NCBI GenBank assembly: GCA_019649035.1
Contig: BMAT01013011.1
Location: forward strand, 155,104-186,452
Direction of reading: 5' to 3'
From: Elysia marginata
Lineage: Eukaryota > Mollusca > Gastropoda > Plakobranchidae
Length of the DNA stretch: 31,349 nt
The notes under the pieces were generated by a model. That model saw nothing but the letters and a program-made list of their open reading frames with translations, had not been told where the DNA came from and made no database searches. Each line of letters opens with the position of its first letter. Position 1 is the stretch's first letter. This document shows, piece by piece, positions 19,170 to 29,075 of this stretch. Both the position numbers and the translations under genes were made by a program.

Positions 19170-21650
19170 TATTGGTTTTAGGGTGAAAAGAACATAATTT
19201 GTAGACTGCTTTGCGTCAGGAGCGTAACAATTGTCATATTTACAAAAATGTTGTGCCTTGCCATGTCTTAAAAGTTTCGGGCAGCTCTACCCACATCAGA
19301 TGACTGACTGATATTTGTTGGCTGGCTGGTCTGTTTACCAAATTGGCCGCCTGGGGTATGTTCCCTAACCAGAACTTGCGTTTATGTGCATAATGCGAAA
19401 ACATCAACAAACGCACATTTAACAAACTTCTTTTTTTCAGTGTAGCAAGTTTTTCTTCAAGACACAAAGAACAAGTTTTTCCCCTGGCATTATATACGGT
19501 CTAGCTTTTTAAAATATTTTCTGCCATTCTATTAGTATTTTGTGTTCTATGGTTTAGTCTTTTATAGCCCTAATGAGTTCACAAAGACTGGTGGAAGCTT
19601 ATTATGTGCTAGTTTAAAGGATGACATGAGATTACTGTACCTGGTCCTAAAAGTATTTTCTGTAAGTCCTTCTATATGTATGTTTCTTTCTTTTGTTTTT
19701 GTCTCCGTTACAAAGGTCTCATAGACGACGCATATATCGAGGCAATGTTAATTCAGTACGCACTTTTATATTTGTCGGCAGTTGCACTTTGTTCCTGTAG
19801 GTGGTTTTTGATTACTGTGCTGTTGCAATAGTTTCTTGTTGTGGTCCCATATTGATGATTGGCGTTGGGCATACAAATGTAGCAACCTTTGATTGTGTTT
19901 TTCAATTGAAGATTTTGTGAAGGCTAATTGCCTTTGGGAAATGTCGGCCTTTCATGGAAAGGGAAGATTTTCGCATGACACACTACCTTTGAACTAATTT
20001 ATTTTCATACAAAATGTAAACACTATCCAAGATAAAGAATGCGTATGAAATATATTTAATTTTTCCTCTAAAAATAATATGGATCATAGAAAAACTACAT
20101 GATGATGAGAGGCAGAGGCTCAGAACTGTAAATTGGCGAATCCAGACCAGACCACCTGGAAAGGTTAACAAGATACGCTAAAGGTCAACTGAAGCTTACA
20201 GAATTCGACAAGCTTGCAACAGAGCTACGCTTACTCTTTAAATCCAAATTACTGCTCGCGAAATAAACAAAACAGTATTATCACTGGCTATTCAATTTTA
20301 CGAGAAAACAATACTTAAAGACTCTAAAAACATGAAGAATCAAAAAGGCTCTTGTTAATTTTAAAATGAAACTTAAACATATTTGTATATGACAAAGAGA
20401 AGAAAAAAAGAGCGGAGTTTTTTTTAGATAACCAATTTTCTTTCAAACACAAACAGCAGCGCTATATCACCCCGTACGTTATATAAAAGCTTGTTTTCAT
20501 GAACTAATTTTACTCAACTTGGTGAATTTCAAACCAGAAGACTCCTTCTTGACTCGTTGAAAAAAGTTGAACATTTCTTGTAATTATTATACAAGTTACC
20601 TCGCTAGTACTCAAAAAAGGCTCCTTGGTCACCGCTGTAAACCAAAAACTAAGAACGTCTTCTGTTTTTGTATTTATTTATTTGAAAGGCATTAATATTA
20701 TAAACAAAAACTTTGACAGAAAAATTGACTTACTCACAAGGACATGAAATAGCATTTGCCATCCATAAAGCTTGAAGGTGAGTTTTCCAAACCCAATAAA
20801 TACCTTTAACGATTGGTTTAAAACTCCTTCTGGTATTTAAAGATAAACACTTTTCATTTTACAGCCACATGAGTTTCTCCAAACGCTCAGGATAAAGAAT
20901 CCAAAACGCAAGCTTAAACACTATCGAAGATCATTCTTTTTTCCAATTCACCAATATCATACATTTGTTAGTGCTATTCATGTTGCGTTTTATTCCAAAG
21001 CACAAGCCTGATTTGTGCAAGTGTAACAGCACTTATATTTAGAACTGAAATATTTTCCATAGTTTGTTTTTGTACTTGCATGCTCCATGTAAAAGAACAA
21101 CAATGTAATCTGTAACTTTGAATAGGAAAATTAAGATTTGTATTATCTTTATTTATAGTTTAAAACCAGGAATTCAATACAACCGCTGCTAATTGTAAAC
21201 TCTGTGATATTAAGCGCAAATAGAAACAATTGACGTAAATTACAGCATCATAGAACTTTTTTTTTTTTTTTAGTTTTGTTTGTTAATGATGACCAGCGAT
21301 GAATACTAGCAATTTTTCACTAAGCTATAAAGAAAAAAGAACATCATCTTTGCGTTTGTTTCTGTTGTTTGTTAAAACATCTACAAATATTTAGACATCA
21401 TAACCTCCTAATTAACTATTCTTTTGATTATCAAATTTTCATTGTCATTTTTTTCCATCTGCATCGTTATCATTAGAATCACCGTTATATTCGTATTTTA
21501 TCTATCCAATATTCATTATGTTTTCCAGTTCGTTTGTGCCTTTTCTCTTACCTCTCTTTGATCTCCTCCTCTTTTATCATACCAAAAATATATTTACACA
21601 CCAAAACCTCATCTTTCACCTTCTTATTTCTTCGTCAAGGCGTTTGCATG
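19170..21650. other. AT-rich non-coding stretch
   Basis: No convincing frame is seen in 2.5 kb. A T15 run occurs at 21257-21271. Short frames such as 19240-19467 (minus) and 19542-19724 (plus) lack ATG context or motifs. Confidence 0.6.
21257..21271. repeat. Poly-T run (T15)
   Basis: An uninterrupted run of 15 T. Confidence 0.97.
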
Positions 21651-21690
21651 TCTGCACGCATGTCCCACCGGACCGCAATCTAATATGCAC

Positions 21691-21775
21691 TCACCTACAC
21701 CCTATCCCCCTCCTCCTTACTGTCACCCGTGTCTATCACCCCCCCCTCCCCCCTCTTGCCATATCCATCCCAACT
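21691..21775. repeat. C/T-rich tract with C-runs
   Basis: CCCCCTCCTCC and CCCCCCCTCCCCCC units. It would serve as a very long polypyrimidine tract for the acceptor at 21787, or form triplex-prone DNA. Confidence 0.85.
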
Positions 21776-21787
21776 GTGTGACTGTAG

Positions 21788-21916
21788 TGACCTGGGCACT
21801 ACTCTGACACCTGAGTCTATACCACAGGTTTTAATATCCGCTATTCTCTCGCCATCAATCTTGCAGCACGACGGCCAGACACTGGTCATCGAAGAAAGGA
21901 GACCGTCCGTGGTCAG
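21788..21916 (+). CDS. Candidate 129-nt internal exon, unknown protein
   Basis: About 95 bp of pyrimidine-dominated DNA (21691-21783) ends at GACTGTAG, a usable acceptor at 21787. A CAG|GTTTTC donor closes the exon at 21916. The length is exactly 43 codons and the exon is symmetric, entering and leaving in the same phase. The frame is open throughout, with protein-like content: TLTPESIPQVLISAILSPS, then QTLVIEERRPSVV. The whole stop-to-stop frame covers about 130 codons, partly because the C/T tract cannot encode stops. Alternative internal splice sites exist (CAG|GTTTTA at 21826, TTGCAG at 21864). The minus strand is open too (21695-21946, containing LTTDGLLSSMTSVWPSCC). I recognise no domain. 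Confidence 0.28.
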
Positions 21917-22079
21917 GTTTTCTCTCGCAAAACAAAAAATAAACACAAGGAAATACTGTTTTTATTTTTATTTTTACGTCAGCTCTCGTCAAACATTAGA
22001 TAGATATTCAAATGATATGACGGCAATGTCATTCCTAAACAGAAAAAAAGTTGCAAATTTCCCCCAAAGTACTTAACAA

Positions 22080-23430
22080 AATATATAAGAGGTACAGGAG
22101 ATAGAACCGGTTTGAGTTATTTAATTTATATGCAAATTGCTTTTAAGGCAAGGCCTTCCTCACATTTTTTCCCTGTCATCTATGTCTTTATCCTATTTTT
22201 AGGCACACAATCACAAAGTCAAGGTGCAGCCATAAGAAACTTTCCGTTTTATTAAAGAGACGAATAGAAAGATATTAAATATTAAAACGGAGTAGGCTTG
22301 GTCCCTATTCCTAATATTAGCCACTCATTTTTCTGCCCGCTTTTTTGTCTTGCTCTCCATGTAACTAGTGAACCCTTCCCCTCTCTGTCTGTCTCTCGCT
22401 TTGTGTCTGTCTCTCTCTCGCTATTTAATTCCTATATTTCTTTGTGTACATCCTTACGTTTTTGTAATTGAATCTTTCCTAACATCTCTCCACTGATCTT
22501 TTAAAACTTTTGAAAAAAAAAACTCGTATTGTCCGTGGCCGCTCCCGTCCGTTTTTGCTCATTAATTTTATTTGCTGCCATCCTGTGTTCACACTATCGT
22601 AAACTTTCTCTGCTCTCTTTAGATTGCAATACGAGCTCTCATTTAACAAAGACGTGTGAAACGTCTCTAAACCTCTAGCCATGACATTAAACCGTGCTGA
22701 AAAACAAACGTTCCTTCTGCACCATTTGTGGATTTGCCCCTGTTAAAAATGCCAAAACAAAAAGTTTTCAGCATTGCTTTAAAAATAAGTACATGTAAAT
22801 TGCAGCTAAATGTTCTTGCACACCTATAAATTTCAACTCAAATGTGACGAAAGGAACACAAGTGTCAACACATAAGATAGTGATGCCTGCGCATTAGCAT
22901 AGAGACGGGTTTTAGTGTAATTTAAAGCTTTTTCATCTCATAGTATAGGATGATCTTTGTTCAAAAAGCCATTTTGTAAGGAATCGCGAAATTTCGCTTA
23001 ATCGTTTGCGTTGGAGGTAAAACTTCTAGACACTGTTCGATTCGTATTTAGATTGTGCAATAAATTGCATTCAGTACGCGTTTAATCCTGCAGAGAGCAT
23101 TTCCACATTTTTTAGACTTGAGCTAAGATAACACTCTCTTAGTTCGAAGGCGTCATTTAAAACTGTGAGGGTAGGCCTAATAGCAATGCCTATGTTCTCT
23201 TAAAACTTGATTCCAGCGATTGTTAGTGCATGTAGTCCTTCTCACTAGAAAAACGTAACTTAACAAGTATGAATGATTTGAATTATTAATGACAGCAAGG
23301 CGAAAAAAATGATAAAATCAGCTTAGCAAAACATAGGAGAACAGAAAAGCTTGATTGAAAGACTAACATATTAAAAAGTAAATAGACACATTTGGTCCAA
23401 AACTAAATAGAAAGATAAAGCAATTGTGGT
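22080..23430. other. AT-rich non-coding stretch
   Basis: No supported gene is seen. A short CT/CTGT tract sits at 22373-22435. The 67-codon minus frame at 22479-22682 lacks motif support. Confidence 0.6.
22373..22435. repeat. CT/CTGT low-complexity tract
   Basis: CTGTCTGTCTCTCGC and (CT)n units on the + strand. Confidence 0.88.
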
Positions 23431-23439
23431 TATGATAAT

Positions 23440-23523
23440 AATGACGGTTATATTGATGATAAGATAATGATGATAAAAATAATGATGATGATGATGATGA
23501 TGATTATGATAATGATAATGATG
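23440..23523. repeat. (ATG/ATA)n trinucleotide microsatellite
   Basis: GATGATGATG with interspersed ATAATG units. Confidence 0.95.
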
Positions 23524-23918
23524 TTATAAACAGCAAGATTCATTTAGAGCCTTTTTATAATATAGCCAAGTCTAAAAGCGATTGACAAAAAAGCTTTCAA
23601 GAAAGATGATTTAGTGGTACAATGATCGTTGTTTTCAATGTTCTATAGATGTTTTAAAATTTTTTTTTAGTTTAATACGTCTTTAATTAGAAGCACAACT
23701 AGAAAGAAAGTGTAGAATAGTGATCACATTATTTTGACTGCGTATACAAGAAATAAATGACAATGTTAAGACTTTTACTGCGCATCATAAAGCGTATTAC
23801 CTGTGTCAGGTATTCTGACGAAAAGCCTCGCTACTCACTATCTTGAGAAGTATCCCAAAGAGAGCTGTGCGTAGCTTTCTCATCACTCCACAAAACTAAT
23901 TTATTATTGATGATATAT

Positions 23919-24360
23919 CTTCTCTCTCTCTTTCTCTCTCTCTCCCCCACTTTTTCCTTTTCACAGTCATACTTTCTCCCTGTCTACCTCTGTCTCTATC
24001 TGTGTGTCTGTCTGTTTGTCTGTCTCTCTCTTCCCCCGCTTTTATTCCCTTTTCTCTGTCTGTTTGTCTGTTTCTCTGTATCTATCTGTCTCTGTCTCTG
24101 TCTGTCTGCCCCCCCCCCTCTCTCTCTCTCTCACTCTCTCTCTCCGTGTCCCACCATTATTCCCTCTCACATGCTTTTTCTCTGTCCGTCTCTGTTTCTC
24201 CCTTGGCACCGTTTCTCTATCTTTCTATCTTTTTCTTTCGTATCTTTGTCCGTCTCTATCTTCTTTTATCTCTTTTTTGCCCGCGTCACGTTTTTTTTTC
24301 ATTACTTGCTCTTTATCACCAGGTCCTCTCCCTATCCTATTTTCTCTTTACCTTTTCCTG
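23919..24360. repeat. Long pyrimidine tract, CT/CTGT units
   Basis: About 440 bp in which the + strand is overwhelmingly C and T, with CTGT, CTCT and C-run segments. All three + frames stay open for 119-152 codons because CT-only DNA has no stop codons. None is a gene. Confidence 0.92.
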
Positions 24361-24450
24361 ATTAAGTCTTACCCTCATATTCCTCTTTTGTTTCCTCTGC
24401 ATGTGTTTGAGAGTACACGTACTTAGCGAGGCCAATCACGCAACATGCTG

Positions 24451-24750
24451 TCAACTCCCAAGTAAAGCGAGGATGTCCTCAAGGACCCGTCTAGTTACTG
24501 TCCCTCTGGAGGAGTTAAATTTATCTGCTATGTCAGCTGCAAGTGACAAATATCTCTGTCACGGGCGATCAATGCGTTGTGTCAACTGACGCCGCACAAC
24601 AGCTCGGACATGGATGGGGACGCCGAGTGGACATGTAGATGTCTTGAATGCTTCTTGTGATGACCAGGACGGACAAGGACATGACACGACACAGCTAGTA
24701 AAGCTTTTATACTTTAAGAGAGATGAGTTTGAGGCGCGTAACAAGAACAT
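24451..24750 (-). pseudogene. Broken frame with helix-turn-helix-like segment
   Basis: An ATG at 24748-24750 opens 63 codons to a TGA at 24559-24561. In the same frame 35 more codons follow to a second TGA at 24451. The part after the first stop reads SLAADIADKFNSSRGTVTRR and then VLEDILALL. This is the pattern of a bihelical helix-turn-helix, with a turn before a recognition helix that starts SRGTV. The segment before it ends VRAVVRRQLTQRIDRP, also helical and basic. A CGA-to-TGA change would explain the single stop. Such HTH segments are common at the N-terminus of transposases, so a decayed DNA transposon is the likeliest origin. No inverted repeats or catalytic domain are found next to it. 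It overlaps the + strand candidate exon at 24614-24784; both are unlikely to be real. Confidence 0.25.
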
Positions 24751-24784
24751 ACGCCAACGTGGTAGAATGAATGATAATTACGAG
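24614..24784 (+). CDS. Candidate first coding exon with strong donor, unknown
   Basis: An ATG at 24614 (G at +4) opens 57 codons that end in phase 0 at GAG|GTAAGA, a near-consensus 5' splice site. Read through the donor, the frame stops after five more codons. The product is hydrophilic, with an acidic N-terminal part (NASCDDQDGQGHDTTQ) and a charged helix-forming C-terminal part (KLLYFKRDEFEARNK). I recognise no family and there is no signal peptide. An out-of-frame ATG five bases upstream (24609) weakens the start. A weak acceptor-like ACAACAG precedes at 24601. It lies directly before the CAA array, which would then be intronic. Confidence 0.27.
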
Positions 24785-24851
24785 GTAAGAGTAAGAGTAT
24801 AACAAAACATCAAAAGCAATACACGTAGTAGCAGAACAAGAACAACAGCTG

Positions 24852-24893
24852 CAACAACAACAACAACAACAACAAGGACATCAGCAGCAGCAA
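24852..24893. repeat. (CAA)8 and (CAG)3 trinucleotide array
   Basis: CAA is repeated eight times at 24852-24875, then CAGCAGCAGCAA at 24882-24893. In the AAC frame the DNA is open from TAG at about 24829 for about 50 codons of Asn-rich sequence, but without an ATG. Confidence 0.95.
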
Positions 24894-25153
24894 CGAAAAC
24901 AATAACGTCTCCAACAAAACAAAAATCTACTGTAAAAATGCGGGATTTTCTCCTTTAAGAAAATTGTTATGTTTACATATAAAACTAAACCAATAGGTAA
25001 GTTTAAAAACTGAAAAAAAAACTGATAAGCTTGAATTTTTTAAAACGTTAATGATACAACAGCTAATATAAAAAGTTACCTTTTTTTGAAACATGAGACC
25101 TAGCATTTGTCTTTTATATCTTTTTTTTTCCTTTTTCATGTATGTGAAGCATT

Positions 25154-25240
25154 GAAAAGAGAGATAGAGATAGAGAAAGAGTTAAAGAGAGATAGAGAGA
25201 TAGATAGATAGAGAGGGAAAGAGAGAGAGAGAGTAGATAA
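25154..25240. repeat. GATA/GAGA purine microsatellite
   Basis: Mixed AGAGATAGA, GATAGATAGATA and (GA)n units. Confidence 0.95.
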
Positions 25241-25249
25241 GTGAGTTTT

Positions 25250-25880
25250 ATGGAGATAAAGGGAGTAAAGAAAATGTAAGGCTAAAGTAATAAAAAAAAA
25301 CCATTTCATAATTATGATGTGAATGGAAGTCTTTGTTTTTTTTCTCTCTTTTTTTCATATTTAAATTCATTTTTGTCTTAGTGTTACACAATAGATTACA
25401 CTCACTCTGCATTATTTTCCTTCTTAACTTCTCCCTCTCTTTCTTTTACACACAACATCTTTCTCTATCTCTCTGTCTCACTCTGATTTTTTAATCATCT
25501 CCAGCTTTTCCGCATAAAACCATAAAAAAAGATTCCTTTTTCATTTATTTTCTTAAGTACGCCTTTTGTCTCTGTAGCATTTAACAACTTGGAAATTATA
25601 TAATTTTCTGTTGCTGTAATCATAAAGGAAAAAAACCCCAAATTTTATGCAATGGTATAAATTTCAAAAAGTCACATGTATGTAGCCATTGTAATTAATT
25701 CCTTTTTAGCGTAATGCCAACAGATTGACACAGTTTGGCGGGTTTTCTTAGCTACAAAGCTGTAAAAAAAACGCCATAAAATCAAAGTGTATTAATTTTT
25801 TATATAATACAATTGAAGTCAGTTTAAGTATGTTGCCACACATGAATGAATTTTTGGGATTTATGCAAGCACCGTCCAAT
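25250..25880. other. AT-rich non-coding stretch
   Basis: It has poly-A and poly-T runs and a CT tract at 25427-25490. No supported frame is seen. Confidence 0.6.
25427..25490. repeat. CT-rich tract
   Basis: TCTCCCTCTCTTTC and CTCTATCTCTCTGTCTCAC units. Confidence 0.85.
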
Positions 25881-25885
25881 GACGG

Positions 25886-26251
25886 ATGGAACTCGACATT
25901 TTATACCGTACTGAAATAGTATTATGCACCTTTCTGTGCTCGTATTTCATTCATTTTGAGGCTTTATGTCTTTGTAATGAACTAAAACTATTTCAAGATT
26001 TCTGCTTATTATCAGCATATGTGTTTTTCAACAGTAGCGTGACATCAACTAGAAAAGTAATGTTGTCACAGATTCAAGATAAAATGAACTTTTCTTTAAA
26101 TGCAAGGGTTGTAGAAAGACAAAGTTGTTTTCTGGCGATAGATATAGATTCAATACTTAATATTAATTACCTAAACTTTGTGTTAAAAAAACCTTGCACT
26201 AATGAACATGTTTCGTTCTTGAAGTATGATGTTTTAAACCTATTTTATTAA
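25886..26251 (+). CDS. 121-codon ATG frame, unknown
   Basis: A complete ATG-to-TAA frame in AT-rich DNA, with G at +4 and an in-frame TGA two codons upstream. The product is Leu-, Phe- and Cys-rich. Its first part (residues about 10-50) is hydrophobic with several cysteines (LCTFLCSYFIHFEALCLC). A more polar part (TSTRKVMLSQIQDKMNFS) follows. The hydrophobic part is too broken by polar residues to be a sure signal anchor. No family is recognised. A frame of this length is borderline for chance in DNA of this composition. Confidence 0.2.
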   Translation: MELDILYRTEIVLCTFLCSYFIHFEALCLCNELKLFQDFCLLSAYVFFNSSVTSTRKVMLSQIQDKMNFSLNARVVERQSCFLAIDIDSILNINYLNFVLKKPCTNEHVSFLKYDVLNLFY

Positions 26252-26444
26252 ACCTAAGACATTTACACGAGTTCTTTGCTTTTCCGAGATGTTTTTGCCA
26301 ATCGACATTTCGTCAAGATGTCAAACAATTTGTTTGTTTTTTTTTACTTTTGAAATGACCTCTTGATCTTATCACCCTGACTTGAAGCCCTCTAACATGA
26401 CATGATCCCAACTTCAACTTCACTGATCCCACAACATTGTTTAA

Positions 26445-26456
26445 TCACAAGACGAT
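26445..26456. repeat. 12-bp perfect palindrome
   Basis: GACGATATCGTC lies near the left edge of the GC-richer island at 26.45-26.96 kb. It is short enough to be accidental. Confidence 0.75.
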
Positions 26457-26603
26457 ATCGTCCTCTCTACAATAATCCCACGGGGATATCCAGGTAGGCT
26501 GTCGACAAGCTACGACAAGCAACCTTACTACATGACCAGTAACTGACCAATAGGGCAGGGCATCTCTGCGAGCGTCACCAGGTGATGGCAGGCTGACAGT
26601 GAC

Positions 26604-26864
26604 ATGACTGGTCAGTTGCCGAGTGAGGGGAAAGCTTATCAAAACATTCAGGGGCAGATAATGGCCTGGATAAAGGGGATAATTAGGCGGACAATACAGG
26701 CTCGAATGGCTAACCCAATTGAGACAAGACTACACAAACATTTTGCCTTCGTGGAGACTGTTGAAGGTGCAATGCTAACAGAGCTGACTGCCCGGACCAG
26801 ACTCACACAATCAGGGATTGATGGTGACATGAAAGGCATAAGGTCTGGGGAGTGTGCCTTATAA
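26604..26864 (+). CDS. 86-codon ATG frame in GC island, unknown
   Basis: A complete ATG-to-TAA frame inside a GC-richer block of about 500 bp. The product is soluble-looking and basic in the middle: MAWIKGIIRRTIQARMANPI could be an amphipathic helix, followed by ETRLHKHFAFVETVEG and LTELTARTRLTQSGIDGD. Codon and residue composition are more protein-like than in most frames here. No domain is recognised. The complementary strand is open for 78 codons (26648-26884), which lowers confidence. A possible donor (GAAG|GTGCAA) lies near 26766. TAATTAGG within the island would also fit a homeodomain-bound regulatory element. Confidence 0.25.
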   Translation: MTGQLPSEGKAYQNIQGQIMAWIKGIIRRTIQARMANPIETRLHKHFAFVETVEGAMLTELTARTRLTQSGIDGDMKGIRSGECAL

Positions 26865-26893
26865 AGATATGTGGCAGTGCACATGTTATATTG

Positions 26894-26906
26894 GCCGTGT
26901 CACGGC
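26894..26906. repeat. Interrupted GC-rich dyad
   Basis: GCCGTG and CACGGC are perfect complements separated by one T. They lie just after the 86-codon frame and would suit a dimeric protein site. Confidence 0.8.
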
Positions 26907-26964
26907 ACCTTAAAACAAGATCGCCAGAGCCTGTCTAGCGGGTTGAACAGTTGCCTTTTGGCTA

Positions 26965-28060
26965 AACCTGTCTCACAATTGGCTTTAAAGGGTATGCCAC
27001 GCCAAGCAGTAATTGCTTGAATGAAGAAAATAAAACAGTGAAACACGACGTAACCAGTAGGGCATGAGAGGATGCCATAGTGAAGTCACATTTCTGAAAG
27101 TAGATGTTAACGATGGCGATGAGATCGAATTGCAATTTGGTCATTGTCAAAATATAAGATGATGCAGAGGATTAAGAAATGGCAGGAAATTAAATATTAT
27201 TTAGGGAATCGCTAATAACATCTTACCACGAGAAACCATAACATTGGGAAGTTAATAGACTTTTATCAGCTTGTCTGTTGAATTTCAGAATTAGGATATT
27301 GCGCTTTCTTTACCGAGCATACTGTTTAAAAAAAAGAAAAATCTCCGTAGTTGTAGAAACACAACGATATTGTATTATTTGTTTTCGGTACTAATTTTTT
27401 TTTGCTCTGTTTGTGTTCAACAACAGGTTTGCAATGTACATTTTGAAATAAATGTAACTACAGAACATTATAATGCTTTTAATCAAAGTAATATAAAATT
27501 AAAAGGTTCCTAGTAACATAATAACATAATTAGCACGTTTTTGCTTTCTTTTAACCTGGTGAAAAAAAGCAAAACAACAAAGCTCAAAGTACGATTACTT
27601 ACTTTTATCTTATAGATTTTAATCTTACTCATCATGTACCACCATAAATTGTTATTAGTAGTCGATAGACAGATAGACATCAAATCAAAGTACCTACATA
27701 TTTTTTAGAGCAGTGCTGATAGTACCTCTCATTTATATGGAAAGTATTGCTTTAAGCCTACTCCTTCCGATTCGAATTTTTCAAACAAACAGGCTGAAAG
27801 TTTAGAAGAGGAAGAGCGTGGCGCGTCACAACATAAAACTTTGCAGTTCGATCATTGTGTTATACAAATCGAAAAAAATATGCAGCGGGTTTATTGTTGC
27901 AGTAATAGACCTCGGAAGACCCGCAAATTCTAACTTATTGCAATAAAATCTTCGGTACGCACAACTTGGAAAAGTAAATAGCATAATGAAGCTTTGATAA
28001 AACATGCTGGGGGTTCAACAATTAGAAGACATTCCAAGACAAACATTAACAGGTGGTTAG
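26965..28060. other. AT-rich non-coding stretch
   Basis: No supported gene is seen. A small CAAGCA/TGCTTG hairpin sits near 27004-27020. The rest is ordinary AT-rich DNA. Confidence 0.6.
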
Positions 28061-28079
28061 ATCAACTGCGCTCGCTCTG

Positions 28080-28087
28080 TATAAATA
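28080..28087 (+). promoter_or_regulatory. TATA-box-like element
   Basis: TATAAATA is followed by a GC-richer block and, 99 bp on, by the ATG at 28186. A start site near 28110 would leave a 5' leader of about 75 bases. The match is good, but such words are frequent in AT-rich DNA; the abrupt composition change is what makes it notable. Confidence 0.3.
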
Positions 28088-28185
28088 CCGCACCACAATT
28101 CACGCCAGGGACTCGGTCTAAACTTTCGCTCTATTTGACGTGAAACAAAATCTTGGTTACCCGAACCCTAAACCAACACAGCTTC

Positions 28186-28366
28186 ATGGATGTCTCTTGC
28201 TGGACTTCCTCCTGCAGAGGGCCATATGAGGCCAGAAACGCGATACGGTACGTCTTCCGCCCAACAGAGTCTGAAAGGGGCATCATTATTGGACAAAAGG
28301 GTACCTGCAACGGACATTTGTGAGCACATTCGGGGAGACAATTGCAGGAAATTTATGTTCAACTGA
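28186..28366 (+). CDS. Two overlapping frames; one prohormone-like C-terminus
   Basis: Frame A (ATG 28186, stop TGA 28321-28323) has 45 codons and three cysteines (MDVSCWTSSCRGPYEARN). It is placed well for the TATA box. Frame B is open after TAA at 28169, with ATG at 28190 and stop TGA at 28364-28366 (58 codons from the ATG). Its second half reads GASLLDKR, a dibasic site, then VPATDICEHIRGDNCRKFMF, with two Cys seven residues apart. A strong acceptor (GGACTTCCTCCTGCAG) ends at 28217 within frame B, so frame B could be the last exon of a peptide precursor. AATAAA follows at 28511. No signal peptide is seen in either frame. Both readings are inference, and the minus strand is also open. Confidence 0.25.
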
Positions 28367-28369
28367 GCT

Positions 28370-29075
28370 GAAAACTCAAATATTTAATACTTTTTTGTTC
28401 TGATCCAGAAGCACCTGACCTCTATCTGACTCTTCATTTTACCATGACCTTCTAGACTAGAAAACAGTGTTTTGGTGGCTCCTTGATATTAATTACTTGA
28501 AGAGTATTGAAATAAAAATTAATTGCAACTGCATAGTTTTGTAAAATATATTATTTGCTTAGTTTTCCTCATTCTTACCTACGTGAACCAAAAGATACTG
28601 ACTTTTTTCGGAATAGAAAGACTTTAATATCTTAAGCACCGTAAAGTTTAATTTAATACACATAGATACTACGAAGATCAAGAGCAGTTTTTTATCATTT
28701 TAAATTACGAATTAAGTCTATTTTCCCGTGTTTTAAGTGTAAAATTAACTTTAAAATAGTACCGACATTCAATAGAAATATGATCTTAGGAAAGGGAGAG
28801 ATTACAGGTATTGCAAAACCGGTTGCTATATCTTTGGACACGATGGTGATCTAACATTATTTCGTTTGAATATGATCAGAAAACTTTTCTTTTTTACTGA
28901 TGCTAAAAAAAAAAAAGAATTTTTACATCGTTAGAATCAAATAAAACATGAAACCAACATTTACACAAGTTTTGTCCTTTTTTACCTTAAATCACGTGGA
29001 ACCAACTACGCGTAAAAAAACAACCATTGGAAAAGCTTTGTTTTTATAAACGTTGATCTCAACCTTTTATCTATA
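28370..29075. other. AT-rich non-coding stretch
   Basis: No frame is supported. AATAAA occurs at 28511, a poly-A run near 28905-28917 and a TCACGTGG E-box near 28991. Confidence 0.6.

Noticed and set aside
23907-24426. Three overlapping + strand frames of 119-152 codons rich in Ser, Leu, Phe and Cys
   Set aside because: All lie in a CT-only tract where stop codons cannot occur on this strand. The translation simply reflects the repeat.
24829-25000. Asn-rich frame over the CAA/CAG array as a poly-Asn or poly-Gln protein
   Set aside because: No ATG, immediately preceded by stops, and it continues into AT-rich sequence. The array alone explains it.
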